The notes: a model not told the origin generated them from the sequence alone. A stretch of DNA of 64,000 nt from an uncultured Pelagibacteraceae bacterium (GCA_902560015.1 CACEKA010000001.1:62001-126000); one strand, 5' to 3'. Shown: positions 6,756 through 16,390, counted from the first letter of the stretch. A program made the numbers and translations.

Positions 6756-7625
6756 ATGATTAACCAAGCAAAACTTTTTATTGATTTAACAAGATTAAAA
6801 AAACCAATCGGCTATATGCTTTTGTTTTGGCCGTGTGCGTGGGGATTAACTCTGGCATATGACTTTTCAAAAAGTTTGAACAATTATTTTTTTTACCTAT
6901 TGCTATTTTTTTTAGGCGCCGTTCTAATGCGATCTGCTGGTTGTATTGTAAACGATATATTGGATAAAGAATTTGATAAGAAGGTATTTCGAACAAAAGA
7001 TCGTCCTATAGCCTCTGAAAAAATCTCTATTAAAATTGCTTTTTTATACGCTTCAATTTTATGTTTATTGGCACTTTTTGTTCTTTTAAATTTTAATCAA
7101 TTTACAATTTTTCTAGCCCTAGGCTCAATGCCGTTAGCTTTTACGTATCCTCTTATGAAGAGATTTACATATTGGCCACAATTATTTTTAGGAATTACAT
7201 TTAACTACGGTTTAATTCTTGGATGGACATCAATTAAAGGTGAAATGGATATTGTTCCCATCATATTTTATTTAGGAGCCATATTTTGGACACTGGGTTA
7301 TGACACGATTTATGGATATCAGGATATTAAAGATGATGAAATCATAGGTTTAAAATCAACCTCAATTAAATTTAAAGGTAAAGAGAAAAAATTTTTATTC
7401 ATATGTTATGCTTTGTTATTAATTATGTTTTTAATTGGGGGATATTTCATGAAATTAAATAATGTTTATTACCTTTTAATAATTATTCCATTTTTACACT
7501 TATTTTTTTATCAAATGAAAAATTTCAAATCAAAAGATCCCATTAGTTGTTTAAAAGTTTTTAAAAGTAATAATATGTTTGGATTAATAATTTTCTTGAA
7601 TATTTTAATTGTTAAAAATTTATAA
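6756..7625 (+). CDS. ubiA: 4-hydroxybenzoate polyprenyltransferase
   Basis: UbiA prenylates 4-hydroxybenzoate, the first membrane step of ubiquinone synthesis. The 289-residue protein has many transmembrane helices and both Asp-rich Mg-pyrophosphate motifs: NDILDKEFD (66-74) and YQDIKDD (188-194) followed by GLKSTS. The CIVND..D...D pattern and the early RLKKPIGYMLLFWPCAWG are typical of UbiA, not of the haem O or chlorophyll branches. Its stop overlaps the next ATG by one base, so the msbA-like transporter is translationally coupled to it. Confidence 0.93.
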   Translation: MINQAKLFIDLTRLKKPIGYMLLFWPCAWGLTLAYDFSKSLNNYFFYLLLFFLGAVLMRSAGCIVNDILDKEFDKKVFRTKDRPIASEKISIKIAFLYASILCLLALFVLLNFNQFTIFLALGSMPLAFTYPLMKRFTYWPQLFLGITFNYGLILGWTSIKGEMDIVPIIFYLGAIFWTLGYDTIYGYQDIKDDEIIGLKSTSIKFKGKEKKFLFICYALLLIMFLIGGYFMKLNNVYYLLIIIPFLHLFFYQMKNFKSKDPISCLKVFKSNNMFGLIIFLNILIVKNL

Positions 7626-9361
7626 TGCAAAAAACTGAGATCTACAAAAGACTTTACAAAGATTATTCAAAAAAATATTTAGATAAAATAATCTTATCTG
7701 CTTTATTTTCAATACTTGTTGCAGGTAGCACGTCATCGATAGCATGGCTTTTAGATCCAGCAATAAAAAAACTTTTTATTGAAAAGGATCAATCATTGAT
7801 ATTTTTAATACCGCTAATGATTATTTTAGCATTCACAACTAAAGGGCTGTCTTTATATTTTGCAAAAGCAACTATGATAAGTGTTGGGGAAGAAATAAAG
7901 AAAAAACTACAATTTGATATGGTAAATTCATTAATCAAAACTGACACACAAATAATTGATAAAAAGCATTCAGGTAAATTTATCTCTAATCTTACTTATG
8001 ATGTAACTCACATAACTAACTTACTCAGTAATGCCATATTAACTCTTTTTAAAGATTCACTAACGTTAATTGGATTGCTCACAGTGATGTTTTTACAAAA
8101 TTGGAAGCTTGCTCTTATATCTATTATCATGATTCCTTTAGCTAGTGTTTCAGCAAGAAAACTTGGTAAACGAATAGGAAAAGTTGCAACAGAAGCTCAA
8201 GAAAAATCTGGCTATCTAACTACTTATCTTGTTGAACTATTTAAAAATCATAAATTGATTAAAATTTTTCAAAAGGAAGATTTAGAAGTTAACAGAGCTG
8301 ATAAACATCTAGCTCAACTCAAAGACAAAAACAAAAAAATACAAACTGTTTTTGTGAGACTATCTCCTATAATGGAAACTCTGACTGGTTTTATGGTTGC
8401 TATTTTAATTTTTTATTCAGGAAAACTTATGGCAAGAGGAGAAGTTGATATAAATAATTTTTTTTCTTTTTTAGCAGCCATGATGTTAGCCTACCAACCA
8501 GTAAGATCACTATCGACACTTAATATGGTCATTAATCAAGGATTATCCGCTGCATCAAGAATTATCCCAATTATTGATCAAAAAAATGAAATTAATAACT
8601 CAGATAATGCAAAACCATTAATTATTAAAAAAGCTAATATAAATTTTAATAATTTAAATTTTTCTTATGAAATTGCAGAAGGAAAGACATTAGATACCAT
8701 TAATTTAAAATTTGAAGGTGGAAAGATGACATCATTAGTTGGTCACAGTGGATCTGGAAAATCTACTATACTAAATTTGATACCAAGATTTTATGATGCT
8801 CAATCAGGTGATATTGTTATTGATAATCAATCAATTTATAAAGCAACGATTGAGTCTTTAAGAGGTGAGATTTCTATGGTTAGCCAAGAAACAACATTAT
8901 TTGATGACACTATCAAAAATAATATTAAATATGGTAGAGAAAATGCGACTGATGAAGAGGTCTTTGAAGTGGCTAAATTATCTTATTGTGATGAGTTTAT
9001 AAAAAATCTTCCAGATAAATTTGAGACTTTAATTGGTGAAAATGGAGTGAGATTATCTGGGGGAGAAAAACAAAGACTTTCGATTGCAAGAGCGATGATG
9101 AAAAAAAGTTCAATAATTTTGCTAGATGAGGCAACATCATCTTTAGACTCAGAAACAGAGTCAAAAATTCAAGATGCACTAAAAATCTTAACTAAAGACA
9201 AAACGACTATAGTTATTGCTCACAGACTATCTACTATTTTAAATTCAAATAATATTTATGTAATCGACTCTGGTAAAATTATTGATCATGGTAAACATGA
9301 AGAGCTAATGGTTAATTCTGAATTGTATAAAAACTTTTATGAAAAGCAGATACAAAAATAA
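7625..9361 (+). CDS. msbA: MsbA-type lipid A export ABC transporter
   Basis: A half-transporter with an N-terminal six-helix membrane domain (about 20-310) and a C-terminal ATPase. The ATPase has Walker A GHSGSGKST (373-381), signature LSGGE (477-481), Walker B IILLDEA (497-503) and H533. As a homodimer it would flip lipid A-core to the periplasmic leaflet. MsbA and other multidrug half-ABC exporters look alike, but the next three genes make and acylate lipid A-KDO, which supports MsbA. Length (578) is normal. It overlaps ubiA by one base and lies 2 bases before waaA. Confidence 0.87.
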   Translation: MQKTEIYKRLYKDYSKKYLDKIILSALFSILVAGSTSSIAWLLDPAIKKLFIEKDQSLIFLIPLMIILAFTTKGLSLYFAKATMISVGEEIKKKLQFDMVNSLIKTDTQIIDKKHSGKFISNLTYDVTHITNLLSNAILTLFKDSLTLIGLLTVMFLQNWKLALISIIMIPLASVSARKLGKRIGKVATEAQEKSGYLTTYLVELFKNHKLIKIFQKEDLEVNRADKHLAQLKDKNKKIQTVFVRLSPIMETLTGFMVAILIFYSGKLMARGEVDINNFFSFLAAMMLAYQPVRSLSTLNMVINQGLSAASRIIPIIDQKNEINNSDNAKPLIIKKANINFNNLNFSYEIAEGKTLDTINLKFEGGKMTSLVGHSGSGKSTILNLIPRFYDAQSGDIVIDNQSIYKATIESLRGEISMVSQETTLFDDTIKNNIKYGRENATDEEVFEVAKLSYCDEFIKNLPDKFETLIGENGVRLSGGEKQRLSIARAMMKKSSIILLDEATSSLDSETESKIQDALKILTKDKTTIVIAHRLSTILNSNNIYVIDSGKIIDHGKHEELMVNSELYKNFYEKQIQK

Positions 9362-9363
9362 GT

Positions 9364-10614
9364 ATGTTTTTTTTGTATCAAATAATTTTTACATTAATTA
9401 TTTTTATTTCTCCAATTTTAATCTACTTTAGAATTCTAAAAAATAAAGAACACAAAACTAGGTATAAAGAAAAATTTAGTATTTCCAAAAAAAAAAGAAT
9501 TAAAGGAAATCTAATATGGTTTCACGGTGCAAGTGTAGGTGAAATACAAAGTATTATTCCTTTGATTGAGAATTATGAAAAAGATAAGACTATAAACCAA
9601 ATATTAATTACCTCTAGTACTCTAAGTTCATCAAAAATACTTGAAAAGTTTAAGTTTAAAAAAACAATTCATCAGTTTTATCCTCTAGATCATATTTATA
9701 TTACATCAAAATTTCTAAGATATTGGAAACCAAATATAGCAATCTTTATTGAGTCTGAAATTTGGCCCTGCATGTTTAAAGAATTAGAAAAAAGAAAAAT
9801 ACCTATTGTATTACTTAACGCAAGAATTACTAAAAAAACTTTTGATAAATGGATGAAACTCAAAAATTTTACTAATGAAATTTTTAATAAAATAACAATT
9901 GCCTATCCTCAAAATCTAGAAACAAAATATTTTTTAAAAAAATTAAAAACTAATAAAGTTAAAACTATTGGAAACTTAAAATTTATTGAAAATAATCATG
10001 AAAAATTCAATACAATAAGTAATAAATTAAAATCTCAATTTAAAACAAAAAAAATTTGGGTTGCATCCAGTACACATTCAAATGAAGAAATTTTTTGTGC
10101 AAAAACACATATTCAACTTAAGAAAAAGATTAAAAATTTAGTAACAATAATTATTCCAAGGCACATTCATAGAACAAACAAAATAATCTCAGAATTAGAG
10201 AGCTTAAATTTAAAAGTTACGAAACATAGTTCTAAAAATAAAAACATAGAAAATACAGATGTATATTTAGTAGACACATTTGGAGAAACTAAAAAATTCC
10301 ATAAAATTAGTTGCTCAGTTTTTTTAGGAGGTTCAATAATTAAAAGAGGTGGTCAAAACCCTTTGGAAGCTGCTCGATACGGAGCAAGAATTTTACATGG
10401 ACCGAACATTGATAATTTTAAAGATGTGTATAAGGCACTTTCTTCGTTAAAAGCTTCTAAAAAAATAACTTCTCCAAACGAATTGGCATCTCTAATTATT
10501 TTCAAAAGAAACAAGAATTTAGGTAGCAAAATTAAGAAAATTGGAGGAAAAATTTTAAAAGAAACTATAAATGAGTTAGATAAACTTATTAATAATGAAT
10601 TTAAAAAAACCTAA
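9364..10614 (+). CDS. waaA: 3-deoxy-D-manno-octulosonic acid (KDO) transferase
   Basis: WaaA transfers KDO from CMP-KDO to lipid IVA on the cytoplasmic face of the inner membrane. The 416-residue protein has one N-terminal membrane anchor (about 4-22), then WFHGASVGE with the catalytic base E60. The C-terminal GT-B half contains FLGGS and GGQNPLEAARYGARILHGP, the CMP-sugar site of this family. It sits 2 bases after the msbA-like gene and overlaps lpxK by 20 bases, a standard lipid A gene order. The N-terminus matches the family start. Confidence 0.93.
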   Translation: MFFLYQIIFTLIIFISPILIYFRILKNKEHKTRYKEKFSISKKKRIKGNLIWFHGASVGEIQSIIPLIENYEKDKTINQILITSSTLSSSKILEKFKFKKTIHQFYPLDHIYITSKFLRYWKPNIAIFIESEIWPCMFKELEKRKIPIVLLNARITKKTFDKWMKLKNFTNEIFNKITIAYPQNLETKYFLKKLKTNKVKTIGNLKFIENNHEKFNTISNKLKSQFKTKKIWVASSTHSNEEIFCAKTHIQLKKKIKNLVTIIIPRHIHRTNKIISELESLNLKVTKHSSKNKNIENTDVYLVDTFGETKKFHKISCSVFLGGSIIKRGGQNPLEAARYGARILHGPNIDNFKDVYKALSSLKASKKITSPNELASLIIFKRNKNLGSKIKKIGGKILKETINELDKLINNEFKKT

Positions 10615-11539
10615 ATTTTGGAACTACAAAAAGCCAAATATACTTGCCTACTTCTTGTTACCAATTTCGTACTTAATACAATTTCTAAAATTATTTAAAA
10701 AAAAATCAAATTTTAAACTATCAAAAATAAAAAGTATTTGTGTTGGTAATATTTATCTTGGAGGTACAGGTAAAACTTCTCTTAGTATTAAAATTAATGA
10801 AATACTAAATAAAAAAAAAATTAAATCATGTTTTGTAAAAAAATTTTATTCAAATCAGATTGATGAACAAAGACTGTTAGAAAATAGAGGTAAGCTTTTT
10901 ACATCATCTAGACGAGTAGATGCGCTCAATCTTGCAGAAAGTGAAGGTTATGAAGTAGCTATTTTGGATGATGGTCTTCAAGATAATTCAATCAATTATG
11001 ATTTAAGTTTTGTTTGTTTTAATAATCTTAACTGGATAGGCAATGGATTAACAATTCCAGCAGGTCCTTTAAGAGAAAATATAAACAATTTAAAAAAATA
11101 TCATCACGTTTTTTTGAATGGAAATTTGGAAAATTTAGATAGTATAAAAAAACAAGTACTAGATATAAATCCAAACATCAATTTACATATTGGCAAATAT
11201 GTTCCTTTAGATATTCAAAAATTTAATAAAAATGATAATTATATTGTTTTTTCTGGAATTGGAAATCATGAGACATTCGTATCTATGTTAAAAGAAAACG
11301 AACTAAATATTGTTAAAGATATTGAGTTTTCAGATCATTATAAATATACCAATTATGATATTGATAAAATTTTGAAATTATCATCTGAAATGAAATGCAA
11401 CATCATAACCACTGAGAAAGATTATCTAAGACTAGATAAAGCTAATTCAAACAAAATTGATTTTATTAAATCAGAATTAAAGATTATTGATGAAGATAAA
11501 TTGATCTCCACTATATTGAGTGCCAATGAAAATTATTAA
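10595..11539 (+). CDS. lpxK: Tetraacyldisaccharide 4'-kinase
   Basis: LpxK phosphorylates the 4' position of the lipid A disaccharide at the inner membrane. The start MNLKKPKFWNYKKP is the family signature, followed by a membrane-associated helix. The P-loop is GNIYLGGTGKT, with GGTGKT at 56-61. The Walker B region reads DDGLQD, where many members have DDGLQH. Length 314 is normal for short alphaproteobacterial enzymes. The gene overlaps waaA upstream by 20 bases and lpxL downstream by 14, indicating coupled translation. Confidence 0.92.
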   Translation: MNLKKPKFWNYKKPNILAYFLLPISYLIQFLKLFKKKSNFKLSKIKSICVGNIYLGGTGKTSLSIKINEILNKKKIKSCFVKKFYSNQIDEQRLLENRGKLFTSSRRVDALNLAESEGYEVAILDDGLQDNSINYDLSFVCFNNLNWIGNGLTIPAGPLRENINNLKKYHHVFLNGNLENLDSIKKQVLDINPNINLHIGKYVPLDIQKFNKNDNYIVFSGIGNHETFVSMLKENELNIVKDIEFSDHYKYTNYDIDKILKLSSEMKCNIITTEKDYLRLDKANSNKIDFIKSELKIIDEDKLISTILSANENY

Positions 11540-12386
11540 ATATTTTTTTCAATTTATATTTATAATTATTTTTTTTTCTTTATTCAAAATTTTAGGATTA
11601 AAATTTTCATCAGCACTTGGCGGAAAAATTTTTGAAATAGTTGGTCCATTTTTTAGGTCAAAAAAACTAATTCATTCAAACATTAAAAAAGCTTTTCCAG
11701 ATATTAATTTAAAAAAATTAAATCAAATGACAAAGTTAATGTGGAATAATTATGGAAGAGTTTTTGCAGAATATATGTTTATTAAAGATTTTAGATCAGA
11801 TAAATCAGGCTCAACGATAAAAATTGAAGGCCAAGAAATACTTGATAAAATCAAAACGGAGGGGAAACCTGTTGTTTTTGTCTCTGGCCATCTCAGTAAT
11901 TTTGAACTTATGGCAATGCACATCGAAAAATCTGGAATTAAATTATCAGCAATATACAGGCCTTTAAATAATATTTTTCTAAATAGAATAATGGAAAGAA
12001 TAAGAAAAAAATATATTTGCAAGAATCAAATAAAAAAAGGTGTAGGTGGGATGAAAAAACTAATAAGTTTAAAAAAAAACAACTATTCAACAGCTCTAAT
12101 GATTGATCAAAGAGTTACTCAAGGAATAGCGTCAAATTTTTTTAATCAAAAAGCTTTAACAACTACTGTTCCAGCACAATTAGTAAAAAAATATAAAATA
12201 CCTGTCGTGCCAATTTTTATAGAAAGAATTAACGATATTAATTTTAATATAGTTGTAAAAAAACCTATTAATTTTGACGACAAAAAATCAATCGGAGATA
12301 TTACTGATAAATTAAACTATGTTTTGGAACAAATGATAATTTATAAACCTGAACAATGGATTTGGTCGCATAATCGTTGGAAATAA
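11526..12386 (+). CDS. lpxL: Lipid A late acyltransferase (LpxL/HtrB type)
   Basis: The protein belongs to the lysophospholipid acyltransferase-like family that adds secondary acyl chains to KDO-lipid A. An N-terminal membrane segment (about 5-25) is followed by the catalytic HX4E motif in GHLSNFELMA, then DQRVTQGIASNFFNQKA, the usual second block. I chose the ATG at 11526, giving 286 residues; a GTG six bases upstream is possible. Both lie inside the lpxK 3' end. It closes the msbA-waaA-lpxK-lpxL run. LpxL versus LpxM-type specificity cannot be told from sequence alone. Confidence 0.87.
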   Translation: MKIIKYFFQFIFIIIFFSLFKILGLKFSSALGGKIFEIVGPFFRSKKLIHSNIKKAFPDINLKKLNQMTKLMWNNYGRVFAEYMFIKDFRSDKSGSTIKIEGQEILDKIKTEGKPVVFVSGHLSNFELMAMHIEKSGIKLSAIYRPLNNIFLNRIMERIRKKYICKNQIKKGVGGMKKLISLKKNNYSTALMIDQRVTQGIASNFFNQKALTTTVPAQLVKKYKIPVVPIFIERINDINFNIVVKKPINFDDKKSIGDITDKLNYVLEQMIIYKPEQWIWSHNRWK

Positions 12387-12389
12387 ATT

Positions 12390-12587
12390 TTATTTTTTAT
12401 TTAATTGCTCTCTTTTTTGAAAAGCTTCCTTATAAGAATAATAGGGTTCTTGTAATTCAACATTCCAATAATTTAAATTTTCAATATCTATTCTTTTTCC
12501 AGAAACAGCACATTCAACGTAGTCACCATTTTCTATTATTTGAAAATTATTAGGTAAATATTTTAATTTTGCTAATTTTTTTGTCAT
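12390..12587 (-). CDS. DUF2093 protein
   Basis: A 65-residue soluble protein matching the alphaproteobacterial DUF2093 pattern: GDYVECAVSGKRIDIENLNYWNVELQEPYYSYKEA shortened here to its key parts GDYVECAVSG, I..LNYW.VE.QE and YY...EA. Function is unknown. The single conserved cysteine is in CAVSG. It is convergent with lpxL (3 bases between stops) and divergent from purD by 21 bases. Confidence 0.85.
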   Translation of the reverse strand: MTKKLAKLKYLPNNFQIIENGDYVECAVSGKRIDIENLNYWNVELQEPYYSYKEAFQKREQLNKK

Positions 12588-12608
12588 TTATAGTTTATAT
12601 ACTTGTAT

Positions 12609-13871
12609 ATGAAAGTTGGAATAATAGGAAGTGGTGGAAGAGAACATGCAATTTGTAACAGTTTAAAAAATTCAAGCAAAATTACTGAAATTTTTTGCTT
12701 CCCAGGAAATGCAGGAACAGAAAATATAGCCAAAAATATAATCTTAGATTTAGATAATTTTGAAAATCTTAAAAACTTTATATTTGAGAAAGAAATTGAT
12801 CTAATTATCGTTGGGCCTGAAAAACCTTTGGTTGATGGACTGGTTGATTATCTTGAACAATTTAACATAAATGTATTTGGACCCAACAAAATAGCTTCTC
12901 AACTTGAAGGGTCAAAAATATTTACAAAACAAATTTGTGAAAAATTTAATATTCCAACAGCAAAATTTGGAATATTCCAAAATAAAAATGATGCCAAGCA
13001 TTTTTTGAAAAATACAAACTATCCTACAGTAATTAAGGCTGACAACTTAGCATCTGGTAAAGGAGTTTATATTTGTAGCAATGAGAAAGAATCAAATATT
13101 GCTATAAATGAAATTTTTGATGGAAAATTTGGTGAAGCAAAAAATTTACTAATAGAAGAATTCCTTGAAGGTGAAGAGATGAGTTACTTTATTATAAGCG
13201 ATGGCTTAAATTTTAAAAGTTTTGAAACAGCTCAAGATCACAAAAGAGTTTTAGAAGGAGATAAGGGTAAAAATACTGGAGGCATGGGTGCTTACTCACC
13301 ATCAAGACTTATTAATGAAGAAATGGAAAATAAAATTATTAATAAAATTATTAAACCTACATTAAAAGGTTTGTCAGAACTTGGTTCTGAATATAAAGGA
13401 TTTTTATACGCTGGTTTAATGATAGTTAACAATGAACCTTTTCTAATTGAATATAACGTTCGTATGGGTGATCCAGAATGTCAAACAATTCTACCAAAAC
13501 TTAAGACTGATTTAGCTGAAGTTTTTTTAGCTTGCTGCAATAGAAATCTTAATCAAATTGAGCTTGATTGGACAAATAAAAAAAGTTTATGTGTAGTAGT
13601 TTGTTCTAATGGATATCCAGATGAGTTTAAGAAACATATAGAGATAGAAAATATAAATTCTGTTGAATTAAATGAGCATAATCACTTGTACCACGCAGGA
13701 ACAACTCAAAAAGATGAAAAAATTTATGCTATTGGTGGTAGGGTTCTAAATTTTGTATCCCTGTCAAATAATTTTAGCGATGCAAAAATAAAAATTATGC
13801 AAAATCTAGACAAACTAAATTGGTCTGGTGGTTTTTATAGAAAAGATATTGGCTATAAAGTTATAGAATAA
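12609..13871 (+). CDS. purD: Phosphoribosylamine--glycine ligase
   Basis: PurD joins phosphoribosylamine and glycine with ATP, the second step of purine synthesis. The 420-residue protein starts MKVGIIGSGGREHAI, the family N-domain, then has the ATP-grasp region (IKADNLASGKGVYI, GEEMSYFIISDG) and the family block KNTGGMGAYSP. The metal-site motif YNVRMGDPECQ follows. A TTG two codons upstream is less likely than the ATG at 12609. Its stop overlaps the rsmD ATG by one base. Confidence 0.96.
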   Translation: MKVGIIGSGGREHAICNSLKNSSKITEIFCFPGNAGTENIAKNIILDLDNFENLKNFIFEKEIDLIIVGPEKPLVDGLVDYLEQFNINVFGPNKIASQLEGSKIFTKQICEKFNIPTAKFGIFQNKNDAKHFLKNTNYPTVIKADNLASGKGVYICSNEKESNIAINEIFDGKFGEAKNLLIEEFLEGEEMSYFIISDGLNFKSFETAQDHKRVLEGDKGKNTGGMGAYSPSRLINEEMENKIINKIIKPTLKGLSELGSEYKGFLYAGLMIVNNEPFLIEYNVRMGDPECQTILPKLKTDLAEVFLACCNRNLNQIELDWTNKKSLCVVVCSNGYPDEFKKHIEIENINSVELNEHNHLYHAGTTQKDEKIYAIGGRVLNFVSLSNNFSDAKIKIMQNLDKLNWSGGFYRKDIGYKVIE

Positions 13872-14437
13872 TGAGAATAATATCGGGAACTTTTAGAGGT
13901 AAAAAAATTCTTGAACCCAAAGACATCAAAACTAGGCCATTAAAAGATCTAACAAAAGAGTCTATTTTTAATATTCTTAATCACTCAAATAAATTTAAAA
14001 TAAATTTAGAAGATTCAAACATTCTAGATTTGTTTTCTGGAGTAGGATCATTTGGAATTGAATGTTTATCAAGAGGAGTAAAAAGCGTAATTTTTATTGA
14101 AAATTATAGTGGAGTATTGCCCATATTAAAAAAAAATCTTCAAAACTTAAAAGCTATAGAGAATTATAAAATAATTGAAAAAGACATTAACAACGGAAAA
14201 ATATTTGAAATTTTAGATAAAAAATTTGATATCGTTTTTATGGATCCACCCTATAAAGATAAAAATTTAAATCTCTTACTTGAAAATTTAGAAAATATAA
14301 AAATTTTAAACAAGAATGGAATCGTTGTGATTCATAGACATAAAAACGAACAAGATATGATTCCAAAAAATTTTAAAGTTATTGAAGAGAAAAGATATGG
14401 TTTATCAAAAATAATTTTTTTATTCTTATTAAATTAA
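13871..14437 (+). CDS. rsmD: 16S rRNA m2G966 methyltransferase
   Basis: RsmD methylates N2 of G966 in 16S rRNA. The 188-residue protein opens MRIISGTFRGKKI and contains the family block TRPLKDLTKESIFNIL. Motif I is LDLFSGVGSFGIECLSRG, and the catalytic DPPY lies in DIVFMDPPYKD. It overlaps purD by one base (TAATG) and its end overlaps the convergent pgi by 9 bases. Assignment is confident. Confidence 0.94.
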   Translation: MRIISGTFRGKKILEPKDIKTRPLKDLTKESIFNILNHSNKFKINLEDSNILDLFSGVGSFGIECLSRGVKSVIFIENYSGVLPILKKNLQNLKAIENYKIIEKDINNGKIFEILDKKFDIVFMDPPYKDKNLNLLLENLENIKILNKNGIVVIHRHKNEQDMIPKNFKVIEEKRYGLSKIIFLFLLN

Positions 14438-15583
14438 TAATTTTTTTGTCTCTTTTTTTATTAATTCAACAGAAGGTTGATCAAAAGGATTTAATTTCAT
14501 CGATTGACCTAGTAAAATTGTTTCTAAAATAAAAAAACAAAATAATTCTCCTAGCGTTTTTTCATCTCTTTTATAAATTTCGAAACTTCTGAATGGAATA
14601 TTCTTATTTTTAAATACATTTTCAGTTGCTTTTTTTTGAGCAAGCATAATTTGAGACAGGTTTTTATTTTTTAAATATTTTTGTGAAGATAAAATACTAC
14701 TATTGTTTATTTTATCTGACTTCTGCTCATTTACATAAAAAAAGGTAAAAAAATTATTTTTAAAGCCATCTAAATAAAGTTGCATCACGCTATGGTTATC
14801 TTTAGGCATATTTGAAACAACTGGCAGTAAACCCTTTTGATGTTTACCTAAACTTTCAGCAACTAATTGTTGATACCATTTAAATAAATTTTCTGATTTT
14901 TGATCATAATTAATTATTATCGAATTGAATTTTTTTCTTTTTATAAAATATAGTGTTGAACTTACATTTGAAATTAATGCATTAATGAATTTTTTATTTT
15001 TAATTAACTCATTTAATTGCTTAAAATTTTTAGACTTTAAACCCATTAATTCAGCTGGCAGCATCCCAACTTCTGATAAAACAGAATATCTTCCACCAAT
15101 AAAGTTATTATGGTGAATTATATCTGCTTTAAGTTTTTCTGCTAAAAGGAATAGGTAGCTATTCTTATTTTCTGTAATAAAAATATTTTTATCTTTTTTT
15201 TTTAACAAAATATTAGCATTCACTATAGTTTCAATAGTATTTCCTGACTTAGAAACAATTAAATTTGTTAAGTTTTTTTTTTTGTTTCGAAGTCTATGTG
15301 CTTGAAGATTATCGATAAATAAAAAATTTTTTTTTATTTTATGATTTAAAAAGTCGTAGATTGCTTGTGATCCAAGGGTTGAACCACCCATTCCAATAAT
15401 TCTATAATTAGAAACTTTTTTATATTTTTCTAAAATCTTTTTATCAAAGTTATTTTTATAATTTTGACTCAACGAGTTTATTACTTCAGTCTTTTTTTCT
15501 AATAATGAAAAAAGAAGTTTTTTTACTAAATTTGTTTTTTTTTTAATTTTAAAATTTGTAAAATTAATACCAGAAGTAATCAT
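14429..15583 (-). CDS. pgi: Glucose-6-phosphate isomerase, short form
   Basis: The enzyme interconverts glucose-6-phosphate and fructose-6-phosphate. The sugar-phosphate isomerase motifs are there: IGMGGSTLGSQAI, VSKSGNTIETI, GGRYSVLSEVGMLPA, SVMQLYLDG and the late QPSVE. At 384 residues it is clearly shorter than the usual 450-550, missing N-terminal and connecting segments, as in other reduced alphaproteobacteria. The core is uninterrupted, so I regard it as active. It follows the lipoprotein gene with a one-base overlap. Confidence 0.88.
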   Translation of the reverse strand: MITSGINFTNFKIKKKTNLVKKLLFSLLEKKTEVINSLSQNYKNNFDKKILEKYKKVSNYRIIGMGGSTLGSQAIYDFLNHKIKKNFLFIDNLQAHRLRNKKKNLTNLIVSKSGNTIETIVNANILLKKKDKNIFITENKNSYLFLLAEKLKADIIHHNNFIGGRYSVLSEVGMLPAELMGLKSKNFKQLNELIKNKKFINALISNVSSTLYFIKRKKFNSIIINYDQKSENLFKWYQQLVAESLGKHQKGLLPVVSNMPKDNHSVMQLYLDGFKNNFFTFFYVNEQKSDKINNSSILSSQKYLKNKNLSQIMLAQKKATENVFKNKNIPFRSFEIYKRDEKTLGELFCFFILETILLGQSMKLNPFDQPSVELIKKETKKLLI

Positions 15584-15903
15584 TAATTACTTTTAATTTT
15601 CTCTAATAGAAGATCTTCAAAATTTTTGTTTGTACCATCAGAATTTTCAGGAAGTTTATCTTGATTTTTTGTCTTAGATATTAAAGATTCTATCTCATTT
15701 CCTTCAGATTTTTTTTCTATAGTATTTTCTTTTGGGACTGGTAACTCATTGTAGTCTGGAGGCATTATAAGTGGTGATTTTTTTTCTACTAAAAATTCAT
15801 CACTATTATTTTTTTTTTGACTACTAAATCCTTCTTTTACAGTTCCACATGAAGACAAAAGAAGAATAATACTTAAAAACACGAATAAATTAAATTTTTT
15901 CAT
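15583..15903 (-). CDS. Small lipoprotein, DUF3035-like
   Basis: A 106-residue secreted lipoprotein: hydrophobic signal 4-17, lipobox LSSC with C19 as lipidation site. It then has the block SDEFLVEKKSPLIMPPDYNELPVP, whose DEFLV and PLIMPPDY elements are the hallmark of alphaproteobacterial DUF3035 proteins. The rest is a charged, low-complexity tail. The ATG at 15903 gives a proper signal peptide; a TTG 18 bases upstream does not improve it. It overlaps lspA, the peptidase that processes lipoproteins, by 14 bases. Function is unknown; an envelope role is likely. Confidence 0.8.
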   Translation of the reverse strand: MKKFNLFVFLSIILLLSSCGTVKEGFSSQKKNNSDEFLVEKKSPLIMPPDYNELPVPKENTIEKKSEGNEIESLISKTKNQDKLPENSDGTNKNFEDLLLEKIKSN

Positions 15904-16390
15904 TATCTTTATTACTACCAATTAATTCTAATAAAATCATAAAAATTACACCTATTGAAATAAATATGTCAGCTACATTAAAAATAAACCAATGAAATTC
16001 TCCTACATGAAAATCGATAAAATCAGGAACTGCTTTAAAAAATACTCGGTCATATAAATTTCCTATAGCTCCTCCAAAAATCATTAATAAAGGATATCTT
16101 TTAATATTATTGTTCTTAATTATCATAAAAAAAACAATAACAATTATTAAAGCAATAATTGATGTAAGAATATTATATAAATCTGATTGGTCAAAGGACA
16201 AAAGACCAAATGCTATTCCCTCATTCCAGATTAAATTAATATTTAAAAATTTTGATGAGAATAATTCACTGGTATAATTTTTACTAGCTAAGTTAACTAC
16301 ATAAATTTTTGAAATTCTATCAGCAAAAAAAATTAAAAGTATTATTGTAAAATTAATATAAAAATTTTTTGTTAAGTATTTTAAGATCAT
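15890..16390 (-). CDS. lspA: Lipoprotein signal peptidase II
   Basis: LspA cleaves signal peptides of prolipoproteins in the inner membrane. The 166-residue protein has four transmembrane helices and the two catalytic aspartate motifs: GGAIGNLYDR and FNVADIFIS. N14-type elements NLIWNEGIAFGLL also match. It overlaps ileS by one base upstream, the classical ileS-lspA order, and the lipoprotein gene downstream. Confidence 0.95.
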   Translation of the reverse strand: MILKYLTKNFYINFTIILLIFFADRISKIYVVNLASKNYTSELFSSKFLNINLIWNEGIAFGLLSFDQSDLYNILTSIIALIIVIVFFMIIKNNNIKRYPLLMIFGGAIGNLYDRVFFKAVPDFIDFHVGEFHWFIFNVADIFISIGVIFMILLELIGSNKDNEKI

